A stretch of 48,047 nucleotides of DNA from JAEUNJ01 sp052035955 (GTDB lineage Bacteria > Pseudomonadota > Gammaproteobacteria > Burkholderiales > Rhodocyclaceae). The notes beneath the pieces are model-generated. The model did no database searches. It worked only from the letters and a program-made list of their open reading frames with translations, and was not told where the DNA came from. The DNA lies in NCBI GenBank assembly GCA_052035955.1, contig JBPOHD010000023.1, positions 1 to 48,047 on the forward strand, written 5' to 3'. Shown here piece by piece: positions 43,340 through 48,047 of the stretch (within the stretch, counting starts at the first letter, position 1; each line of letters begins with the position of its first letter). The position numbers and the translations under genes are program-made.

Positions 43340-44596
43340 ATGGATCTGTTTGCCCCCTCCGCCGAAGCGGCCTTTTCCCTGCTGCGCCGCCTGCACTGGC
43401 TGCGCTGGTGCTTCCTCGGCGCGGCGGGCCTCGCCCTGGCGGCGGTGCCGGCTTCCCTGGGCATCGCCCTGCCCCTCTTGCCGCTGCTTGCCGTCCTCGT
43501 CCTGCTGGCGGCCTTCAACCTGCTGGCACGGCGCCGGGTTCGCGGCCCGGCGGACGCGACGCCGGCCGAGGTGGCCAGCCAGCTCGCCGTGGACGTGGCC
43601 GGGCTCGCCGCCCTGCTGTTCTTCACGGGCGGCGCCACCAACCCGCTCGTGTCCCTCCTGCTGCCGCCCGTGGCCTTTGCCGCCATGGCCCTGCCGGGCC
43701 GCCTGGTGGCCCTGGTGGCGGGGCTGGGGGTCGCCGCCTATTCCCTGTTGATGGTCGCCTTCGTGCCCCTGGCCCTGCCGGATCCGGGCAAGGCGGCCGG
43801 CCTGCACCTGGCGGGCATGTGGCTCACCTTCGTGCTTTCCGCCGCCATGCTGGGGTGGTTGATCGTGCGCATGACCGCCTCCATCCGCGAGCGCGACGCG
43901 CGACTGGCCGAGGCCCGGGAAGCGGCCCTCGCCAACGAGCGCATGGTCGCCCTCGGGGCGCTCGCCGCCGGTGCCGCCCACGAACTGGGAACGCCCCTGG
44001 CCACCATCGCCGTGGTGGCCGGCGAGGTGGCCCTGGACCCGCGCCTGCCCGAGGACCTGGGCGAGGAAATGGCGCTCCTGCGCCGGCAGGTCTCGACCTG
44101 CAAGGAGATCATCAGTGGCATGGCGGCCCGGGGCGGCGCCGGGCGCTTGGAGGCGGCGGCCCCGATGGCCGCCGACGCCTGGCTCGCCGGTGTCGTGGGC
44201 CGCTGGCAGGCCCTGCGCCCGCGGGCGAGCTGCCGGTGGGCGGCGAACGGAGAAGGACCGCCACCGGCGGTGGTCGCCGATCCTTCCCTGGAACAGGCGG
44301 TCGGCAACCTCCTCAACAATGCCGCGGACGCCGGCGGCGGCGAAATCGGGGTGAGGCTGGGCTGGAATGCCGCTGGCATACGGCTGGAAATCCGCGACCG
44401 GGGGCCGGGATTTCCGGCGGCGGTGTTGGCGGCAGGCGGCAAGGCGCCGGTGCCGTCGGCGACCGGCGGGGCCGGCATCGGGCTGATGCTGGCCCATGCG
44501 GCAATCGGTCGCGTCGACGGCCGGCTGGCCCTGTGCAATGATCCGGCCGGCGGGGCGCTGGCCCTGGTCGAATTGCCCGCGAAGCCCCCGACATGA
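43340..44596 (+). CDS. regB: RegB/PrrB/ActS-type redox sensor kinase, 418 aa
   Basis: Six membrane helices fill residues about 20-175. The quinone-sensing motif GGATNPL (97-103) is in place. The H-box GAAHELGTPLATI has His214, and Cys254 (VSTCKEI) lies exactly 40 residues later, the same distance as His225 to Cys265 in Rhodobacter RegB, the redox-active Cys. The kinase N-box (NLLNNAADA) and G-box (DRGPGFP, GGAGIGLML) follow. It senses the quinone pool and respiratory redox state and phosphorylates RegA. The start codon overlaps the predicted transcription start. Confidence 0.94.
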   Translation: MDLFAPSAEAAFSLLRRLHWLRWCFLGAAGLALAAVPASLGIALPLLPLLAVLVLLAAFNLLARRRVRGPADATPAEVASQLAVDVAGLAALLFFTGGATNPLVSLLLPPVAFAAMALPGRLVALVAGLGVAAYSLLMVAFVPLALPDPGKAAGLHLAGMWLTFVLSAAMLGWLIVRMTASIRERDARLAEAREAALANERMVALGALAAGAAHELGTPLATIAVVAGEVALDPRLPEDLGEEMALLRRQVSTCKEIISGMAARGGAGRLEAAAPMAADAWLAGVVGRWQALRPRASCRWAANGEGPPPAVVADPSLEQAVGNLLNNAADAGGGEIGVRLGWNAAGIRLEIRDRGPGFPAAVLAAGGKAPVPSATGGAGIGLMLAHAAIGRVDGRLALCNDPAGGALALVELPAKPPT

Positions 44597-45126
44597 ACAA
44601 GCCTCCCATCCTGGTCGTCGACGACGACGAAACCTTCAACGGCGTGCTGGTGCGCGCCCTTGCCCGCCGCGGCATGACCGCCCGCGGCGTCACCGACGTC
44701 GATTCCGCCCGGGTGGCCATCGCCGACCAGGCGCCGGCGCGGGTCGTCCTCGACCTCAACCTAGGGGGCGCCTCCGGCCTCAACCTGATCGCCCCCATCC
44801 TGGCCGCCAATCCCGAATGCCGCATCGTGGTGCTGACCGGCTACGCCAGCATCGCCACGGCGGTGGACGCCATCAAGCTGGGGGCCGCCCAATACCTGGC
44901 CAAGCCGGTCGAGGTGGAGGCCATCATCGCAGCCTTCGCACACGAGCCGGCAGCCGAGGCGCCGCCACCCGAGGCTTCGCCCCTGTCGGTGGACCGCCTG
45001 GAGTGGGAGCACATCCAGCGGGTCCTCCGCGAGCATGACGGAAACATCTCGGCGACTGCCAGGGCGCTGAAGATGCACCGCCGCACCTTGCAGCGGAAGC
45101 TCTCCAAGCACCCCGTCCGCGACTGA
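44593..45126 (+). CDS. regA: RegA/PrrA/ActR-type response regulator, 177 aa
   Basis: The receiver domain has Asp10-Asp11-Asp12, phospho-acceptor Asp54 (VVLDLNLGG), Thr82 and Lys104. A Pro-rich linker (PPPE) leads to a Fis-type helix-turn-helix. Its recognition segment ALKMHRRTLQRKL is nearly the invariant sequence of RegA proteins. The length fits the family. It overlaps regB as ATGA. RegA proteins bind GCGNC-Nx-GNCGC sites; matching 17-bp boxes occur in at least eight gaps in this window. Confidence 0.96.
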   Translation: MNKPPILVVDDDETFNGVLVRALARRGMTARGVTDVDSARVAIADQAPARVVLDLNLGGASGLNLIAPILAANPECRIVVLTGYASIATAVDAIKLGAAQYLAKPVEVEAIIAAFAHEPAAEAPPPEASPLSVDRLEWEHIQRVLREHDGNISATARALKMHRRTLQRKLSKHPVRD

Positions 45127-45180
45127 CCGCCCCGGCCCGGCGCCATCTCCGCCGCGGCCGGAATGCCCCCAGCGCGCCGG

Positions 45181-45197
45181 CGCGGCAATCGGCCGCA
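45181..45197 (+). promoter_or_regulatory. RegA-type box before the fourth PEP-CTERM gene
   Basis: CGCGGCAATCGGCCGCA fits TGCGRC-N5-GYCGCA at all but the first base. It lies about 105 bp before the start codon; a -10-like TATGGT is near 45221. Confidence 0.55.
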
Positions 45198-45300
45198 TTC
45201 CTTTTGCCAAGCGCCGCCGGTATGGTCTTCCCGCGTCGGCACCCATCCCGACGTCCGGGTTCCCGGAAAACGACACCCAACCATCCCAAGGAGAGTCCCA

Positions 45301-46086
45301 ATGAAACTTCGCATGAGCGTCGCCGCGGCCCTTGCCCTGGCGGCCGCCGCGCCGGCCAGCGCGCACATCAGCTACACCGGCCGGAATCTCGGCAACTTCA
45401 GCGGCACCGACTACTCGGTGACGATCGCCAACCAGGCCGTCACCGGGAATTTCGGCTGGGCCGATGCCGCCGACGGCAACCTGGGCGACAGCCACAAGTC
45501 CCGGGCCTTCCGCTTCCACCTGGACAGCAAGGCCTGGGTCACCTTCAGCGTGGCGGCCAATCCCTCGGCCACGGCAGCCTCGATCGGCGGACTGGTGCCC
45601 GGTTTTTCCCTCTATCGCGGCCTGGCGGCAGTATCGCCCTACGCGCCACCCCAGACCAGCGCCGACTATGATTTCAACCCCGCATCGGAGGCCTGGCGGA
45701 CGGCCTGGGCACTGGCCAACCTGGGCGCCGGGAAGGATTTCAACGACACCACCGGAAGCTGGAACGCGGTCGGCGACTGGAAGATCGGCGGCGACGGAGA
45801 CCCGGCGGGGGCGGACGCGGCCCTGAGCAGCTTCGTGTTCCAGTATTACCGCGCCGGAACGGGGAACGCCGTTGCCGGCAAGTTCCACCTGGACGCCGGG
45901 GATTACAGCATCTTCGTCGGCGGCAACGACATCGGCAACAAGCTCACGCCGGACGCCGCCCGGGCCTATGGGATGACGGTCACCTACAGCGTCGCGGCGG
46001 TGCCGGAACCGGAAACCTGGGCCATGTTCCTCGCCGGCCTCGGCGCCCTCGCGGCAGCCCGCCGGCGGAAGTCGGCAAGGGCTTGA
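45301..46086 (+). CDS. PEP-CTERM sorting-domain protein, 261 aa
   Basis: A signal peptide (MSVAAALALAAAAPASAHIS) leads a beta-rich secreted domain (FRFHLDSKAWVTFSVAANP, FHLDAGDYSIFVGGND) like the pre-peptidase C-terminal or DVUA-type folds. The anchor is VPEPETWAMFLAGLGALAA plus RRRKSARA. The start at 45301 has AAGGAGAG upstream; the open frame before it is intergenic. It follows regA and carries its own RegA-type box, so it is probably a RegA target. Its ligand is unknown. Confidence 0.85.
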   Translation: MKLRMSVAAALALAAAAPASAHISYTGRNLGNFSGTDYSVTIANQAVTGNFGWADAADGNLGDSHKSRAFRFHLDSKAWVTFSVAANPSATAASIGGLVPGFSLYRGLAAVSPYAPPQTSADYDFNPASEAWRTAWALANLGAGKDFNDTTGSWNAVGDWKIGGDGDPAGADAALSSFVFQYYRAGTGNAVAGKFHLDAGDYSIFVGGNDIGNKLTPDAARAYGMTVTYSVAAVPEPETWAMFLAGLGALAAARRRKSARA

Positions 46087-46188
46087 CCGGATCCCGGGAT
46101 CGCCGCGCCGGGGGCGGTCCCGAATCCAGGCCGGCGCGGCGGGGGCCAGCCCGCGCCGATGCCGGGACCGCGCCGCGGCACTCCTTCC

Positions 46189-46686
46189 TCAGTGCTTGTG
46201 TTTGGAGTGGTCCATGGGCGCCGCCTCGGCGGTGGCCTTGACGACCCTGGCGTCCACCTTCTTCGTGCTTCCGTCGGCGAACTGCAGGGTCAGGGGGACG
46301 CTGTCGCCCTCCTTCATCGGCGCCTTCAACTCGATCATCATGACGTGGTAGCCGCCCGGCTTGAGGGCGGCCTCCCCCTTCGCCTTGATCTCGATGCTCT
46401 TCACCTGGCGCATCTTCATGACGCCACCGTCGTTGATGTGGTTGTGCAGCTCGGAGATCTTCGAGACCGGGTTGTCCACCTTCACCAGTGCCGTGTCCTT
46501 GTCCGCCTCGTTGCGGAGGACCATGAAGGCGGCGGTGGCCTGGGCCCCGGGAGGGGCTAGGCGGACGTAGGGATCGACGACGCTGACCCGGTCGGCGGCT
46601 CCGGTAGCGGCGAGGACGGCGCCGGCGGCCAGCAGGCCGGCGACGAGGGTGGCGAATCGGGCGGGAACAGTGGCGATGCGGGTCAC
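46189..46686 (-). CDS. PCuAC-type periplasmic copper chaperone, 165 aa (GTG start)
   Basis: The copper motif H-x10-M-x21-H-x-M is exact: His81, Met92, His114 and Met116, with His83 and Met90 next to it. A signal peptide ends near VLAATG. The C-terminus is His-rich (MDHSKHKH). PCuAC proteins bind Cu(I)/Cu(II) and pass copper to SCO or to CuA/NosZ sites. The GTG start overlaps the sco stop (GTGA), which fixes the start and couples the two genes. Confidence 0.92.
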   Translation of the reverse strand: MTRIATVPARFATLVAGLLAAGAVLAATGAADRVSVVDPYVRLAPPGAQATAAFMVLRNEADKDTALVKVDNPVSKISELHNHINDGGVMKMRQVKSIEIKAKGEAALKPGGYHVMMIELKAPMKEGDSVPLTLQFADGSTKKVDARVVKATAEAAPMDHSKHKH

Positions 46687-47741
46687 TTGCGGTCTCCTTG
46701 CGGGGGTTGGATGGGAAGGCTCAGGGTCTTGCGGATCTCGGCCTGCAGCGCCGGCACGGAGAGGGGATAGGCGAGGGTGGCGGCGATGCGGCCGTCCGGT
46801 CCCATGACGTAGACGAAAGCAGAGTGGTCCACCGCATAGCGCCCCTCCCGGTCGGCCGGTTGGGCGGTGAAGACCGCCCCATAGCGGGCGGCCAGTTCGG
46901 CCAGCTCGGCGGGATTGCCGGTGAGGCCGACGATGTTCGGGTGGAAGAAGGCCACGTAGTCGGCCAGCCCGGCCGGCGTGTCGCGGGCCGGGTCCACGGA
47001 AACGAAGAGGGCCCGCACCCGCTCCTGCTCGGCGCCGCTCAGGCCGGACAGGGCCTGGCCGACGGCGGCCAGGGAAGTCGGACAGACGTCCGGACAAGAC
47101 GTATAGCCGAAGAAGAGCAAGACCGCCCGGCCGCGGAAATCCTTCAGTGAAACGGGGCCGCGGGCCGAGGCGAGCGTGAAATCCCCGCCCCGGGGCGGTG
47201 CCGCCAGGCCGGTCTGCCGGGACTCCGGCAAGGATGCCGTGGCGGCGGGAACGGGAGCGGCGGCAGCGCCCGGGCCGCCGGCCATGAAACGGAAGGGGGC
47301 GGCGATGCGACGGCGGCCGGACTCCACCAGGACGGTGGCCGCCCACTCCATCTCGCCGGTAACGCAGACGGGGAGCGTTGCTTCCGCCGCATGGCGTCCG
47401 TTGCCGGTCGGCGCCAGCAGGGGCCGGTTGTAACCCATGTTCATGGAGACGCCGGCGAAATCCACCTCCACCTTGTCGGCTTCCACGCCCGACACCGCCA
47501 CCTCCAGTCGCAGGGGCGCCGCCAGCGGAATCGGGCGCGGCATGACCGTCAACTCGATGCTACCGCCCCCGGGCAGCTCAGCCCGGCAGGGGCCCCTGTG
47601 CAGATCGCAGCCGGGCGCAGCCGTCGCGGTGACGTCCGCCTTGGGCAGCAACAGGTCGGAGAACAGGTAGCCGGCCCCCACGACACCCATGAGAGCGAGG
47701 ATCAGGAGGACGTCGGCAAGGCGGCGGCGCTTGGATTCCAA
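46683..47741 (-). CDS. SCO1/SenC copper chaperone fused to an N-terminal FixH/YtkA-like domain, 352 aa
   Basis: One membrane helix (residues about 10-31) anchors the protein. Residues about 60-150 form a separate beta domain with SMNMGYNRP (Met100, Met102), like FixH/YtkA domains. A Pro/Ala linker leads to the SCO domain with TSCPDVC (Cys216, Cys220) and VDHSAF (His306). Both parts could hold copper. It is the first gene of the leftward unit that faces nosZ across a 198-bp gap with a DNR-like and a RegA-type box. Confidence 0.9.
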   Translation of the reverse strand: MESKRRRLADVLLILALMGVVGAGYLFSDLLLPKADVTATAAPGCDLHRGPCRAELPGGGSIELTVMPRPIPLAAPLRLEVAVSGVEADKVEVDFAGVSMNMGYNRPLLAPTGNGRHAAEATLPVCVTGEMEWAATVLVESGRRRIAAPFRFMAGGPGAAAAPVPAATASLPESRQTGLAAPPRGGDFTLASARGPVSLKDFRGRAVLLFFGYTSCPDVCPTSLAAVGQALSGLSGAEQERVRALFVSVDPARDTPAGLADYVAFFHPNIVGLTGNPAELAELAARYGAVFTAQPADREGRYAVDHSAFVYVMGPDGRIAATLAYPLSVPALQAEIRKTLSLPIQPPQGDRK

Positions 47742-47803
47742 GGGGAGGACGGGGAGCAGGTTCCGGGGCCCCGGGATTCTGCTGGGGCGGTGGGAGGTGA
47801 AAC

Positions 47804-47817
47804 TTGACTGCCGTCAA
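47804..47817. promoter_or_regulatory. FNR/DNR-like box in the sco/nosZ divergent gap
   Basis: TTGACTGCCGTCAA is a perfect 5-4-5 palindrome. Toward nosZ, a -10-like TAGAGT at 47841-47846 gives a start near 47852, 41 bp from the centre. Toward sco the predicted start is about 47769. Confidence 0.72.
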
Positions 47818-47847
47818 GGATACCGCAGGGGGCCGGGGGGTAGAGTG

Positions 47848-47864
47848 TGCGGCAAATTGCCGCA
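47848..47864. promoter_or_regulatory. RegA-type box over the predicted nosZ transcription start
   Basis: TGCGGCAAATTGCCGCA is a perfect 17-bp palindrome that fits the consensus at every fixed position. Its centre is about +4 relative to the start predicted from the DNR-like box. Confidence 0.68.
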
Positions 47865-47900
47865 GTGGCCTGTGGACGCGGGCGGCAATTCGCGGGTGGG

Positions 47901-47914
47901 ACAACTTAAGTTGT
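47901..47914. promoter_or_regulatory. AT-rich perfect palindrome ACAACTTAAGTTGT in the nosZ leader
   Basis: A 14-bp perfect palindrome lies 26 bp before the nosZ ATG. As RNA it would form a short ACAAC/GTTGT hairpin with a TTAA loop. It stands out in this GC-rich sequence and may be an operator or an mRNA element. Confidence 0.45.
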
Positions 47915-47939
47915 TGTTTTAATTACTGGGAGCGAAACC

Positions 47940-48047
47940 ATGAAGAGAATCCCGATGAGGGCGACCACGATGTTGGTGGCGGCCGGTTTGGGTCTTGGGG
48001 CGGCCGGGGTATGGTCGGCGGAGACCCTGCAGGACGTCATGAAGCGT
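47940..48047 (+). CDS. nosZ: Probable Sec-type nitrous oxide reductase NosZ, first 36 aa (cut by window edge)
   Basis: The visible part is a Sec signal peptide (RATTMLVAAGLGLGAAGVWS) and the start of the mature chain, AETLQDVMKR. There is no twin-arginine motif, as expected for clade II (Sec-type) NosZ, whose mature start resembles this from memory. The surroundings (NosL, PCuAC, SCO, copper uptake) support the call. NosZ reduces N2O to N2 in the periplasm. With only 36 residues, another periplasmic protein cannot be ruled out. GGGAGCG precedes the ATG. Confidence 0.6.
   Translation, partial: MKRIPMRATTMLVAAGLGLGAAGVWSAETLQDVMKR

Noticed and set aside
47879..47895. Another GGCGGCAATT stretch near nosZ
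   Set aside because: Only the left half resembles the RegA box; the right half fails at most positions.

Overview
The window (about 48 kb, high GC) looks like a chromosomal segment of a denitrifying betaproteobacterium, most likely of the Rhodocyclales type. The reasons are a cytochrome cd1 nitrite reductase cluster of that style, PEP-CTERM proteins, a PilY1/PilX/PilW/PilV/FimT/PilE minor-pilin operon, and what appears to be the 5' end of a Sec-type (clade II-like) nosZ at the right edge. No phage, insertion-sequence transposase, rRNA or CRISPR array was seen.

Layout. 1-96: tail of an unknown gene. 164-10099 (minus strand): type IV pilus minor-pilin operon pilE-fimT-pilV-pilW-pilX-pilY1. 10305-10391: tRNA-Leu(CAA). 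10458-11417: HSL-type hydrolase. 11567-19056: nirE diverging from nirS, an ethylbenzene-dehydrogenase-gamma-like cytochrome, a cupredoxin, nirC, nirF, nirDL (fused), nirG and nirH. 19105-20988: kup. 21099-26030: a small membrane protein, then a SCO / MacB-type ABC transporter / methyltransferase / Cys-His membrane protein operon split by a 111-bp MITE-like element. 26213-26896: Crp/Fnr regulator. 26928-34949: PEP-CTERM proteins, an OprC/NosA-like copper receptor and its own TonB-ExbB-ExbD. 34273-39331 (plus strand): thioredoxin-like lipoprotein, small Cys- and Met-rich proteins, a Cu(I) P-type ATPase and a SafE/UreH-like membrane protein. 39422-40518: two NosL-type proteins. 40631-41356: second Crp/Fnr regulator. 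41418-43240: Sel1 protein, small periplasmic protein, diheme cytochrome c. 43340-45126: a RegB/RegA redox two-component system. 45301-46086: fourth PEP-CTERM protein. 46189-47741: PCuAC and SCO copper chaperones. 47940 to the right edge: nosZ start.

How it fits together. The nir genes make nitrite reductase and its heme d1. The copper genes (outer-membrane uptake, TonB energisation, periplasmic chaperones, a P-type ATPase, NosL) would supply nitrous oxide reductase. Two regulatory DNA motifs recur. One is an FNR/DNR-like palindrome, TTGAC-N4-GTCAA, placed at good class II promoter distance before nirS, the cytochrome gene, nirC and nosZ/sco. The other is a 17-bp palindrome, consensus TGCGRC-N5-GYCGCA, which matches the known RegA/PrrA/RegR site. 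It occurs in at least eight intergenic regions here: before the small membrane protein, crp1, all three PEP-CTERM transcription units, the copper locus (five tandem copies), nosL, the sel1 gene, and nosZ/sco. The window also encodes RegBA itself, with the conserved quinone motif, the H-box and the redox Cys. The most interesting reading is a locally encoded RegBA regulon joining copper acquisition, N2O reduction and PEP-CTERM surface proteins.
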